Positions 14,022 through 21,981 of a stretch of DNA of 26,172 nt are shown here, piece by piece. The notes beneath the pieces were generated by a model, which saw nothing but the letters and a program-made list of their open reading frames with translations, had not been told where the DNA came from and searched no databases. The first letter of the stretch is position 1; each line of letters begins with the position of its first letter. Source of the stretch: Pseudocoprococcus catus (lineage in GTDB: Bacteria; Bacillota; Clostridia; Lachnospirales; Lachnospiraceae); NCBI RefSeq assembly GCF_902381825.1, contig NZ_LR698973.1, positions 2,681,175-2,707,346 of the forward strand, in the 5' to 3' direction. Position numbers and translations under genes: made by a program.

Positions 14022-16844
14022 TTACTGTTTTTCTCCGGCAATCACCAGATATTCATAGGTTGGACGGAAGTCGGTGTTGTTGCATTGTTGGTGATATTGC
14101 ATGAAGATACGATCCATAATATGTGGTATTTCTGTCTCAGTCGGTTCAAACAGGATAATCAGATACTGCATGGAACTGTAACGGGTACAGATGTCCACAC
14201 GGCGAATCTTCTGGCGGATAGCCTTTTCTACACATTCCAGAGCCTGTTCAATGGCTTCTATATTCGGGATCGTGTCGACAGCTGTTTCCATGGTGACCAT
14301 CACAAGATAACAATGACATTGGCTGCGAATACTGAGCTGACTCATATACTCATATTGACGGGCAAAGTCACGGTAATTCAGATCCATGGCACCGATGTAG
14401 GTGCCGCTTTCCCTCAGGGATTTGGCTACGAGCTGAAGATCTTTGCCAGTACTGGAGGTAAGAAGTTCTTTACGGTCAATCTGCTGATAGAAGAAGAACT
14501 GATTTTTACCGTTCTGTTTGATATAATATAAAGCTTTATCCGCTTTCTGGTAACAGTTTTCAAAGTTATCACCGGCTGTGCACATACAGATTCCGGCGGA
14601 AAGCGTAGCACTTCTGATTTCGACATCTTTGGAAATGGCCAAACGGAACTGATCGAAGAGTTCCTGCATTTGTGTTGTGACAGAATCATGAGTTGCTTCC
14701 GGCAAAAACAGCAGAAATTCGTCGCCGCCCAATCGACAGGCGACGCCATCATCGGAGTAGCGTGACAACAGATTGCCCAATAGTTTCAGTGCCCGGTCTC
14801 CGGCTTTGTGTCCGTGGATATCATTGATCTTTTTCAGATTATCCATATCAAGGAAAATGAGGTATCCGTCGGATTGCTGCATCAGCTCCGCCGTCAGGCG
14901 CTCACCGAGATTTCGCATCGGCAGTGTGGTGAGCAGGTCGTAGTTCTTGGCATATTCCTGTGCCTTAATTGTGATCACTACATCCGAGATGAATTTGCTG
15001 ATGGTTTGATGGTCATCCGCAAGATTAGAAGTACTGCTGCTTTCTGAAAAGTCATCCAGATCCGGAATCTGATTTTCGGTGAGCAATGTCAGGAATATAT
15101 CTGCAATTTCAGGGTCAAATTGTGTGCCCTTGTTTTTGAGGATCTCTTCATAGATTTCATCCTGAGACAGAGCATTACGGTAAATGCGGCGGGAATTCAT
15201 GGCATCGTAACAATCAGCAACAGCGATAATACGGGCATAAATCGGAATTTCAGTGCCTGCAAGGCCGTCAGGATAACCGCTTCCGTCATAGTGTTCATGA
15301 TGATTTCTTGTTACTTCGGCAACATGTGGGATCAGCGTGACATCTTTGAGGATTTCGGCACCAATAATTGTATGTTTTTTCAGAAGATTATCTTCATCCT
15401 CTGTCAGTTGGGTCGGTTTGTTTAAAACATAATCCGGTATACCGATTTTGCCGATGTCATGCAGATGTGCGGCATGTTTCAGGTTGATGATTTCATCCTG
15501 TGACCAGCCGAGTTCTTTGGCAATTAATGCGGCATATTCTGCCACACGGTAAGAATGACCGCGGGTGTATTCGTCTTTGGCCTCAATTGTTGTTGCAAGG
15601 GTCTGCATCATCTGCAGAGATATGCGTTCTGTTTGTTGTTTACTTTTTTCAACTTCAATTTTCTGACGGTGCAATTCCATATCCTGAAGGTTTCTGAGGG
15701 TTCGGATGATATTGACAAAAAGCAGGATGATCATGCCGATGCCGATGAACAATCCGGATATGCTGGTAACAAAATAAACAGACATCGCTTCTATAGAGAC
15801 ACATATGATGGCTGCCAACAGCCCCAGAAGAAGAAGTCGGTCTGATTTGCGGCGGCTGCTGCGCATATAAATAAACAAATGGATCAATACAACGATAAGT
15901 ATCGAACAAAGGATGATTTGTCCGATTGGAAGCGTTTCAATATAGTCTGCAATGCCGAAAAATGTCAAAATAGAACAGACAGCGAAATCCAAAAGCGCCA
16001 GACCCCCGAGGATGGTGTACAATCTGCGATGAAGCTTCTTCTGGATGCTGTCTGCATAGAGCAGAATCGGAATCGGACACAGAAGGATCATGACAAAGCA
16101 GAGAGAACTCAGAGCGGAGGCATTTGGGACTAATATCTGCCGCAGTTTGGATTCTCCCATCATCCAGACACCGCCCATTATCATACACCAGCCAAGGTAT
16201 TCCATATCAAAACTGGAATGATAGAGCATGCCGAGTGCCAGGCTGAAAAGAATCGTTACCAGACCGGTAAAAAAGATGAAAACGGCAATATAAGTTGCAG
16301 GTCCGTATTGATTCAAAATAGTGAGCCAGATATCTGTTTTGTCACCGCAGAGAACCGTATTGACAACACCGGAATAATTATAAGTATGGGTTGTCAGCTC
16401 GATGCGGAGTTCTTTGCCGGCATCGGCATCCGAAGTATCACAGAAAATATAACGGCTGGCAGAGTTTTTGCTAGCCATTCGGGTTTTGCTGGTGTTGTAA
16501 GAAGCGCGCAGTGTGCCATTGATATAGAATTTGACATCCTGAAGGGAGGAACGAATGGCCATGGTATTCTCGTGATAGTCTTCCGGAAGACGTGTGGTAA
16601 GTACCATTGTCTCACCCACAGGCAGATCATATCGCCCTGGGACAGTAATTTCTTCAGAGGTTCCATCAGACTTCTCCCAGGTAAAAGTACCGGTGTAGAT
16701 CATGGAATCTGAATTAACATTCAGTCGGCGTTCATCGGCACCGAAAAACTGCATGTAAGTAAACCAGCCGAGAATGGCAAACATTAAAATATAGAAAAAA
16801 ATCCGGGATACCCGGGCGGCATCCGGGGGATTTTGGTGGGACAT
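14022..16844 (-). CDS. 7TM-type c-di-GMP enzyme: HD-GYP, GGDEF and a decayed second cyclase domain
   Basis: This protein of about 940 residues has an N-terminal helix, an extracellular beta-rich domain (about 40-170) and roughly seven membrane helices (180-385), a 7TMR-DISM-like layout. A coiled coil follows, then an HD-GYP phosphodiesterase domain (about 412-595) with 'HAAHLHDIGKIGIPDYVL' and 'NHHEHYDGSGYPDGL'. Next is a GGDEF domain (about 635-790) with intact GGDEF at 706-710. The last 140 residues look like a degenerate cyclase domain, with RYSSMQY (888-894) where RxGGDEF would be. It can in principle both make and break c-di-GMP. ATG 16844 is chosen (AAGGAG 8 nt upstream) over an upstream TTG at 16850. 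Confidence 0.9.
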   Translation of the reverse strand: MSHQNPPDAARVSRIFFYILMFAILGWFTYMQFFGADERRLNVNSDSMIYTGTFTWEKSDGTSEEITVPGRYDLPVGETMVLTTRLPEDYHENTMAIRSSLQDVKFYINGTLRASYNTSKTRMASKNSASRYIFCDTSDADAGKELRIELTTHTYNYSGVVNTVLCGDKTDIWLTILNQYGPATYIAVFIFFTGLVTILFSLALGMLYHSSFDMEYLGWCMIMGGVWMMGESKLRQILVPNASALSSLCFVMILLCPIPILLYADSIQKKLHRRLYTILGGLALLDFAVCSILTFFGIADYIETLPIGQIILCSILIVVLIHLFIYMRSSRRKSDRLLLLGLLAAIICVSIEAMSVYFVTSISGLFIGIGMIILLFVNIIRTLRNLQDMELHRQKIEVEKSKQQTERISLQMMQTLATTIEAKDEYTRGHSYRVAEYAALIAKELGWSQDEIINLKHAAHLHDIGKIGIPDYVLNKPTQLTEDEDNLLKKHTIIGAEILKDVTLIPHVAEVTRNHHEHYDGSGYPDGLAGTEIPIYARIIAVADCYDAMNSRRIYRNALSQDEIYEEILKNKGTQFDPEIADIFLTLLTENQIPDLDDFSESSSTSNLADDHQTISKFISDVVITIKAQEYAKNYDLLTTLPMRNLGERLTAELMQQSDGYLIFLDMDNLKKINDIHGHKAGDRALKLLGNLLSRYSDDGVACRLGGDEFLLFLPEATHDSVTTQMQELFDQFRLAISKDVEIRSATLSAGICMCTAGDNFENCYQKADKALYYIKQNGKNQFFFYQQIDRKELLTSSTGKDLQLVAKSLRESGTYIGAMDLNYRDFARQYEYMSQLSIRSQCHCYLVMVTMETAVDTIPNIEAIEQALECVEKAIRQKIRRVDICTRYSSMQYLIILFEPTETEIPHIMDRIFMQYHQQCNNTDFRPTYEYLVIAGEKQ

Positions 16845-16895
16845 AATCAACTCTCCTTATGTTAAGAACAAAATGCTGCAAAAAGTGCTTTTTAT

Positions 16896-16924
16896 ATCAT
16901 AGCATTTATTCAGAGTTTTGTACA
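16896..16924 (-). promoter_or_regulatory. Promoter for the HD-GYP/GGDEF gene
   Basis: On the minus strand: TGTACA (16924-16919), 17-nt spacer, TATGAT (16901-16896), with TGC before the -10. It lies about 50 nt before the ATG at 16844. Confidence 0.45.
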
Positions 16925-16973
16925 TTGTTTGTGATTTATATTGGGTTAAATGGCGGACAGCCCACTGTATCGA

Positions 16974-17492
16974 TTATTTATCCAGTTTCTCTTTTTCAAT
17001 ATTCAGCATATCAATATTGATGTTGTTTTCACTGGCGGTTTTGTTAACCCATAGATTCAGCGCATCAATGGCTACAGACACTTTGTCCAGCTTGTGGCTG
17101 ATAAATGCAAAATCTTTAATTTCATCATCTGTGATCTTTCCGTCGCGGGCAATCTGGATCAGACGGCCTGTGAGTGGATTGATCTCATCCAGACTGGCTA
17201 TTGTTTCCAAAATGATGCTTGAAAGTTCGGACATTTCGATTTCAGGTACATAGCGATAGCCAATTTCACATTTGTGGGAACAATAATAATTGCAGAGATC
17301 CGGTCGTTTATAACAGTCAGCCATCTGAACAATGTCATAAGGTGTCGGATCCTGAAGATTGTATTCGATTTTTTCAATTCGTGAAGCAGAAACACCGGTC
17401 ATCATTTCACTGGCTCTTTCTCTTGTCAGTTCACATTCTTCACGGCAGATCTGGTAGATGTTTTTGTTTGCTCTTGTTGATTGTCTTCCCAT
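16974..17492 (-). CDS. XRE-family helix-turn-helix regulator with a cysteine cluster
   Basis: This 172-residue protein has an N-terminal lambda-repressor-type helix-turn-helix ('YQICREECELTRERASEMM...SASRIEKIEYNLQDPTPYDIVQMADCY', about 12-60). A tight cysteine group follows, 'CYKRPDLCNYYCSHKCEIG' (about 59-77), which could bind Zn or an FeS cluster. The C-terminal half is helical and may be a dimer or ligand region. Proteins of this form are common in Clostridia, but their signals are not known to me. The ATG at 17492 has AGAGGGA upstream. It is divergent from the small membrane protein at 17696, which it may control (inference). Confidence 0.8.
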   Translation of the reverse strand: MGRQSTRANKNIYQICREECELTRERASEMMTGVSASRIEKIEYNLQDPTPYDIVQMADCYKRPDLCNYYCSHKCEIGYRYVPEIEMSELSSIILETIASLDEINPLTGRLIQIARDGKITDDEIKDFAFISHKLDKVSVAIDALNLWVNKTASENNINIDMLNIEKEKLDK

Positions 17493-17695
17493 TGTAAAAT
17501 CCCTCTTTATGGTTTATACTCCAAAACGGAGAAATAAACAGTGTTATTTCTATATGTTCAAAGTTTATTTTTATTGCTCTCTCTATTATAATAGAAGCAT
17601 AGCATTACAGCAACGGCTAATTTATCTGTGCCGGTTATTTGAGCAAAGTGAAAATTTCAAAATCGCTATTATGAGAGATAGAAGGGGAGAAGAAT

Positions 17696-17902
17696 ATGTT
17701 AACGTTGTTATTTATTATTTGTTTTTTTGCGGTTTTTGGAAAACTGTTGATGTTTGGTATTAAAGCTGCCTGGGGAATTTCAAAATTCCTGCTGACGATT
17801 GTCCTGCTTCCAGTTATTTTGATCGGATTGGTTGTGGGCGGTCTGATCTATCTGGCATTCCCGATTCTAATCGTTGTGGGAATTGTCGGATTGCTGCTGT
17901 AA
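17696..17902 (+). CDS. 68-residue hydrophobic membrane protein
   Basis: The protein is almost entirely hydrophobic, with two membrane segments: about 3-20, then a short linker with KAAWGISK, then 31-66 rich in Val, Leu, Ile and Gly that could form one or two helices. It has no catalytic motif and I do not recognise a family. A strong ribosome binding site (AAGGGGAGAAG) precedes the ATG. It lies 49 nt before the DUF1284 gene and is probably co-transcribed with it. Confidence 0.65.
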   Translation: MLTLLFIICFFAVFGKLLMFGIKAAWGISKFLLTIVLLPVILIGLVVGGLIYLAFPILIVVGIVGLLL

Positions 17903-17951
17903 TGCAGTAATCATAAAATCATGCAGGGAAAAGCAGAAAGAGAGAAAGAAA

Positions 17952-18377
17952 ATGGCAGAAGTGAAAGACAAGCAGAAGCTGGCTCGGCCGGTTTTATTGA
18001 GACCGCATCATGGTATGTGCCTTGCTTATTTTAAAGGTGAAGGTTACAGTGATGGTTTTTCGGCGCATATGAAAGAAGTATTGGATGAATTGCAGAAAGG
18101 GATGGATGTACAGCTGTATGTAGGGACAGATGAAATCTGTTCTGCCTGTCCGAATAATCGGGAGGGGCAGTGTACAGATCTGACTTTAGTCGAGAAATAT
18201 GACAACGCTGTGCTGGAGGCCTGCGGTCTGGCAGATGGTGAGCAGTTAGCCTTCGATGATTTTACTGAAAAAGTGCAGAATCAACTTTTAGTGACAGGGA
18301 AGAGAAAAGAAATCTGCGGAGACTGTAAATGGAATGGTATCTGTGAGAATGAAAAAAGCCGATGGGAGGAACAATAA
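17952..18377 (+). CDS. DUF1284-family cysteine-rich protein
   Basis: This 141-residue protein has the DUF1284 signature 'LLRPHHGMCLAYFKGEGYSDGF' near the N-terminus, then 'ICSACPNNREGQCTD' and a C-terminal 'EICGDCKWNGICEN'. The five to six conserved cysteines and two histidines suggest binding of an FeS cluster or other metal, and the family is found mainly in anaerobes. No function is known. ATG 17952 is preferred over an in-frame upstream start at 17874, since the family starts near here. The ribosome binding site is weak (AGAGAGAAAG), so translation may depend on the upstream gene. Confidence 0.78.
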   Translation: MAEVKDKQKLARPVLLRPHHGMCLAYFKGEGYSDGFSAHMKEVLDELQKGMDVQLYVGTDEICSACPNNREGQCTDLTLVEKYDNAVLEACGLADGEQLAFDDFTEKVQNQLLVTGKRKEICGDCKWNGICENEKSRWEEQ

Positions 18378-18378
18378 A

Positions 18379-18435
18379 ATGAAAAACGATATAAGCGGAT
18401 TCATTATCGACACCCCCCCTTTCGTGCCAGTTTAG
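18379..18435 (+). CDS. Well-initiated 18-codon ORF broken at a run of seven C
   Basis: The ATG at 18379 lies one base after the DUF1284 stop and has an excellent GGGAGGA (18364-18370) 8 nt upstream. The ORF reads MKNDISGFIIDTPPFVPV and stops at 18433-18435. A run of seven C at 18413-18419 lies just before the end. Dropping or adding one C would extend it by only about 10 residues in the other frames. It is either a tiny peptide or the head of a gene lost by deletion. Confidence 0.35.
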   Translation: MKNDISGFIIDTPPFVPV

Positions 18436-18508
18436 GGAGCGGCAACAATACTTTAAAGATGTAATATAATTCTTATTAATGTATACAGCATAATAGACAA
18501 AACCAGGG

Positions 18509-18537
18509 TTACATTATTGATAATTATATGTTATAAT
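18509..18537 (+). promoter_or_regulatory. Promoter of the nitrogenase-like/hyp operon
   Basis: TTACAT (18509-18514), a 17-nt spacer, and TATAAT (18532-18537) preceded by TGT, giving an extended -10. The expected start point is near 18544, about 295 nt before the first gene, so the mRNA has a long leader. Confidence 0.6.
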
Positions 18538-18543
18538 GCGTAA

Positions 18544-18748
18544 AAGACAGACGAAATGACTGCCGGGAGAACGGTACTCTATTCGAATGTCACAGCAGTA
18601 AAAGAATTCAGGACAATTGAATAAAAGCATACTCTGATGGCAAGGGATATCCGAGCAGGAATAGTAAACTGGAAATTATCGGGAAGATAGTTTATCTTCT
18701 CGTATACATAATTAGAAGCTCCCTTACCGTCAGATAAAGGAGTTTTTT
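18544..18748 (+). ncRNA. Structured leader with intrinsic terminator; candidate riboswitch or attenuator
   Basis: Between the promoter and the NifH-like gene lie several short helices. ACTGC pairs with GCAGT in the first 60 nt. ATTCA/TGAAT forms a small hairpin. 'CTCTGATGGCAAGGGATATC' and the following CGAGCAGGAA look like a conserved aptamer-type core, and GGGAAGATA/TATCTTCTC makes a strong stem with one G-U pair. It ends with CTCCCTTA (18719-18726) facing TAAAGGAG (18735-18742) and a run of six T (18743-18748), an intrinsic terminator. A terminator inside a leader implies conditional read-through. I could not assign a known class; T-box, cobalamin, glycine, SAM-I and c-di-GMP-I signatures are not seen. 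Confidence 0.5.
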
Positions 18749-18788
18749 CTTTGTTGAATAAAATACGAAATTATTATTATATATAGAA

Positions 18789-18822
18789 CCTTGGAACAAT
18801 GTATCTGATACATCGTTCAAGG
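18789..18822 (+). promoter_or_regulatory. Hairpin just before the ribosome binding site of the NifH-like gene
   Basis: ATGTATC pairs with GATACAT, and beyond a mismatch GAAC pairs with GTTC and CCTTG with CAAGG. The stem ends 7 nt before GGAGG (18829-18833), so it may affect translation or protect the mRNA. Confidence 0.4.
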
Positions 18823-18838
18823 CCATATGGAGGTTTAT

Positions 18839-19615
18839 ATGCTGAAGGTAGCAGTTTACGGTAAGGGCGGCATTGGCAAGTCAACGATTACTTCCAATCT
18901 GGCAGCAGCTTTTGCGGCCATGGGGAAGAAGGTTATTCAGATCGGATGTGATCCGAAGGCAGATTCAACGATCAATCTGCTTGGGGGTGAACCGCTTCGA
19001 CCAGTGATGAATTTTATGAGAGAAGAAGACGAAGAGCCGGAGCGACTTGAGGATATTTCAAAGGAAGGGTTTGGCGGTGTGCTTTGTATTGAGACTGGCG
19101 GCCCGACACCGGGACTTGGCTGTGCAGGAAGAGGCATTATTGCAACATTTCAGTTGTTGGAAGATCTGAAGTTATTTGAGACGTACAAGCCGGATGTGGT
19201 GTTGTACGATGTGCTGGGTGATGTTGTCTGCGGTGGATTTGCCGCACCGATCCGTGAGGGCTATGCGGAGAAGGTACTGATTGTTACATCCGGTGAGAAG
19301 ATGGCTCTTTATGCAGCCAATAATATTTCAAGCGCTGTGAGAAATTTTGAAGATCGCAGCTATGCCCGTATTTTCGGAATTGTACTGAACCATCGCAATG
19401 TGGAGAATGAGACAGAGAAGGTGCAGGCCTTTGCAGAGAAGAGTCATATTCCGATTGTGGGAGAGATTCCGAGAAGTGATGAGATCATCCGCTATGAAGA
19501 TCAGGGCAAGACTGTCATCGAAGGCGACAGAGATTCCGAGATCAGTCAGAGATTCTTTGATCTGGCCAATCTGCTTCTGGAAGATGAGGCGAAGCAAGCC
19601 CAGGACGGCGAATAA
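18839..19615 (+). CDS. NifH-like nitrogenase iron-protein homologue (reductase)
   Basis: This homologue of about 258 residues belongs to the NifH/BchL/ChlL/CfbC group, the ATP-driven electron donor of nitrogenase-type enzymes. Near the N-terminus is the P-loop GKGGIGKST (8-16), with 'GCDPKADST' after it. The two cysteines that hold the shared [4Fe-4S] cluster of the dimer are present in 'GLGCAGRGI' and '[13 protein letters not shown]'. The Arg in AGRG, the ADP-ribosylation site in true NifH, is kept. It should form a dimer in the cytoplasm and pass electrons to the NifD/NifK-like partner encoded next. I chose ATG 18839 because GGAGG lies 5 nt before it; an ATG at 18827 in frame has no such site. 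It is shorter than classical NifH (about 290), as in the nitrogenase-like groups. Confidence 0.88.
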   Translation: MLKVAVYGKGGIGKSTITSNLAAAFAAMGKKVIQIGCDPKADSTINLLGGEPLRPVMNFMREEDEEPERLEDISKEGFGGVLCIETGGPTPGLGCAGRGIIATFQLLEDLKLFETYKPDVVLYDVLGDVVCGGFAAPIREGYAEKVLIVTSGEKMALYAANNISSAVRNFEDRSYARIFGIVLNHRNVENETEKVQAFAEKSHIPIVGEIPRSDEIIRYEDQGKTVIEGDRDSEISQRFFDLANLLLEDEAKQAQDGE

Positions 19616-19636
19616 ATCCGGAGGAGGAAATTTATT

Positions 19637-20941
19637 ATGATGCAGGATGCATTTTTTTGTACAGTCGGTGAGCTGGCGGCAATGGGAAGAGAGAATATCC
19701 CGCCGCAGTTTATTTCCGGCACACATTTAATATACAGTTCTCCAGCTACGCTGGCCTTTAATTCACCGGGTGCGGAAGGTTTTGGCGTCAAGCGTGCAGG
19801 GCTGGCAATCCCTGATTCTATTATGCTGATCGTGGCACCGGGATGCTGCGGCAGAAATACATCATTGATCAGTTCTATGAGAGAATATGATCAGCGGTTC
19901 TTTTATCTGATGATGGACGAGACGGATATTGTTACGGGGCGTCATTTGAAGAAGATACCGAAAGCAGTGAAAGAGATCTGTGACAGCCTTGAGAAGAAGC
20001 CGTCAGTTGTGATGATCTGCATTACCTGTGTGGATGCACTTTTGGGAACAGACATGGAGAGAGTCTGTCGAAAAGCCGAGGAGGCGGCAGGTCTTCCGGT
20101 GAGACCATGTTATATGTATGCGTTGACCCGTGAAGGCAGAAAGCCGCCGATGGTACATGTTCGCCAGTCTTTGTATTCTCTGCTTGAACCGCGTAAGAAA
20201 AAGGGGAATGTAGTGAATCTGCTGGGCTTTTTTTCACCCCTTGTGGATGATTGTGAGCTATATGATCTGCTTCATCAGGCAGGCGTGAAGACCATTCATG
20301 AGATTTCTGCATGCAGGGATTATGAGGAATATCAGACCATGTCGGAAGCTAATTTCAATCTGGTGCTGCATTCGGAGGCGAGATTTGCGGCGGAAGATTT
20401 TCATGACAGGTTGAAGATTCCTTTTATTGAATTGACCCGATTGTATCAGATTGACAAGATCGGCAGCCAGTACAGAGCTTTCGGCAAGGTGCTGGGGGTG
20501 ACTTTTGATGATCAGGCAGCGGCAGAAAGCGCACAGAAGGCAGTGGATGCCTTTAAGGCACAGTATCCGGAGACCGCTTTCGCGGTTGGGGAATGTATGA
20601 ACGGCGATGCTTTCGAACTTTCCCTGGCATTGGTTCGATACGGATTTAAGGTGCCTGAGATTTACGGCACCATCACCGCTGAGAACTTTATTTATATCAA
20701 GCAGCTGGCGGCTATAAGCCCTGAGACGAGAGTTTATTCCAACATGGAACCGACCATGCTGTATTATGATGGTGAGAATTCAGGTGTGAATATGGCCATT
20801 GGCAAGGATGCAGCTTATTATCATCAGAACTGCCCGAATGTCATGTGGAATCAGGACAGACAGCCTTATGGCTATGCAGGGGTTCGCAGATTGTTTGAGG
20901 CTTTGACAGAAGCAGAGAATAGATGGGAGGAACAGCCATGA
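19637..20941 (+). CDS. NifD-like nitrogenase component 1 subunit homologue
   Basis: This 434-residue protein has the component-1 (oxidoreductase nitrogenase) fold. 'VAPGCCGRN' (C70, C71) matches the P-cluster Cys region 'GPVGCG' of NifD, 'DIVTGRHLKKIPKAVKEI' matches 'DIVFGGDKKL', and 'ICITCVDALLGTDMERV' (C131) matches 'ECPIGLIGDD'. The first NifD P-cluster Cys has no clear counterpart, apart from C8 near the N-terminus. I see no clear equivalent of the FeMo-co Cys275 and His442 region. It is therefore a nitrogenase-like enzyme of the uncharacterised type rather than a true nitrogenase. The ribosome binding site GGAGGAGG precedes ATG 19637 or 19640. It is 21 nt after the NifH-like stop, and its own stop overlaps the next ATG (ATGA). 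Confidence 0.82.
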   Translation: MMQDAFFCTVGELAAMGRENIPPQFISGTHLIYSSPATLAFNSPGAEGFGVKRAGLAIPDSIMLIVAPGCCGRNTSLISSMREYDQRFFYLMMDETDIVTGRHLKKIPKAVKEICDSLEKKPSVVMICITCVDALLGTDMERVCRKAEEAAGLPVRPCYMYALTREGRKPPMVHVRQSLYSLLEPRKKKGNVVNLLGFFSPLVDDCELYDLLHQAGVKTIHEISACRDYEEYQTMSEANFNLVLHSEARFAAEDFHDRLKIPFIELTRLYQIDKIGSQYRAFGKVLGVTFDDQAAAESAQKAVDAFKAQYPETAFAVGECMNGDAFELSLALVRYGFKVPEIYGTITAENFIYIKQLAAISPETRVYSNMEPTMLYYDGENSGVNMAIGKDAAYYHQNCPNVMWNQDRQPYGYAGVRRLFEALTEAENRWEEQP

Positions 20942-21981
20942 AGGGATTAAGAAAATATCTGACACCTTTTGCACCGGATCAGTCGGGGGCTGTCTCCGTT
21001 TTGTATGAACTGGGCGGTATTCTTGTGATCTGTGATGCGGGAGGCTGTGTCGGCAATGTCTGCGGATTTGATGAACCAAGATGGTTCTCAAGGAAAAGTG
21101 CTATTTTCAGTGCCGGGCTGAGAGATATGGATGCCATTCTCGGAAGGGATGACCGGTTGGTAGCAAAGCTGACATCGGCAGTTGAGAAACTGGATGTATC
21201 TTTTGCAGCGATTATCGGTACGCCGGTGCCGGCGGTGATCGGCACGGATTACAAGGCACTGGGCCGTATGACGGAGAAGAAGACAGGACTTCCGGTGCTG
21301 ACCATTGATACGAATGGCATGGATTTATATGATAGAGGTCAGGAAAAGGCATGGCTGGCACTTTTTAAGAAGTTTGTGGTGGATGAGATGTCTGTGGAAA
21401 AGGGCAGAGTCGGCATTATCGGTGCAACACCGCAGGATCTGAGTGATTTATCCGCAGGTGACCAATTACGGCAGATATTTGCAGCCGATGGTAAAAAGGC
21501 TGTTTGCTATGGCATGGGTGATGGCCTGGATGCGGTGAAGCAGGCAGCTTCCGCGGAATATAACCTGGTTGTTTCACCATCTGCCCTGGAAACGGCCAAA
21601 TATCTTCAAAAACAGTTCGGAACACCGTATGTTGTCGGTTATCCTTTGGTGAAGACTATGCTGCCGGAGGCTGATTATACAGGCAAAAAGGTATTAATTG
21701 TGCATCAGCAGGTGATGGCGAATGCGCTTCGTGAGGAATTAAAGATACGCGGGGCATCAGAAGTGAAGGTCTGCAGCTGGTTTGATATGAAACCGGAACT
21801 TCGCGAAGAAGATGATGTTTATCTGAAGGAAGAAGATGATTTCACAGAACTGGCAGCGGACAGCAAGTGGGATGTGGTCATTGCGGATGACTGTATGAAG
21901 TCGATGCTTCCGAAGTTTGGGGGACAGTTCATCGGTATCCGGCATTTTGCTGTTTCAGGCAAATTAGGAGGCGCATGCTGA
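20938..21981 (+). CDS. NifK-like nitrogenase component 1 subunit homologue
   Basis: This is the second, shorter component-1 subunit of 347 residues. Near the N-terminus 'CDAGGCVGNVC' (C32, C37, C42) supplies three close cysteines. The segment that carries the third P-cluster Cys in NifK reads 'GTPVPAVIGTDY' here, without Cys. Rossmann-like repeats follow ('GRVGIIGATPQDLSD', 'VLIVHQQVMANALREEL', 'WDVVIADDCM'). It likely pairs with the NifD-like protein and holds a bridging FeS cluster with fewer ligands. The start is ATG 20938, 7 nt after GGGAGG, overlapping the previous gene. Its stop TGA overlaps hypF ATG 21981, an unusual coupling of a nitrogenase-like subunit to a hydrogenase maturation gene. 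Confidence 0.8.
   Translation: MKGLRKYLTPFAPDQSGAVSVLYELGGILVICDAGGCVGNVCGFDEPRWFSRKSAIFSAGLRDMDAILGRDDRLVAKLTSAVEKLDVSFAAIIGTPVPAVIGTDYKALGRMTEKKTGLPVLTIDTNGMDLYDRGQEKAWLALFKKFVVDEMSVEKGRVGIIGATPQDLSDLSAGDQLRQIFAADGKKAVCYGMGDGLDAVKQAASAEYNLVVSPSALETAKYLQKQFGTPYVVGYPLVKTMLPEADYTGKKVLIVHQQVMANALREELKIRGASEVKVCSWFDMKPELREEDDVYLKEEDDFTELAADSKWDVVIADDCMKSMLPKFGGQFIGIRHFAVSGKLGGAC

Noticed and set aside
14085..16712. Several plus-strand ORFs of 65-164 codons inside the HD-GYP/GGDEF gene
   Set aside because: They are antisense shadows of a gene with intact HD-GYP and GGDEF motifs and lack ribosome binding sites.
18544..18748. T-box, cobalamin, glycine, SAM-I or c-di-GMP-I riboswitch
   Set aside because: The diagnostic strings of these classes are not present; the class is left open rather than forced.
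18839..21981. A true molybdenum nitrogenase (nifHDK)
   Set aside because: Subunits are too short, the P-cluster Cys set is incomplete, FeMo-co ligands are not seen and the nifB/E/N genes are absent from the window.
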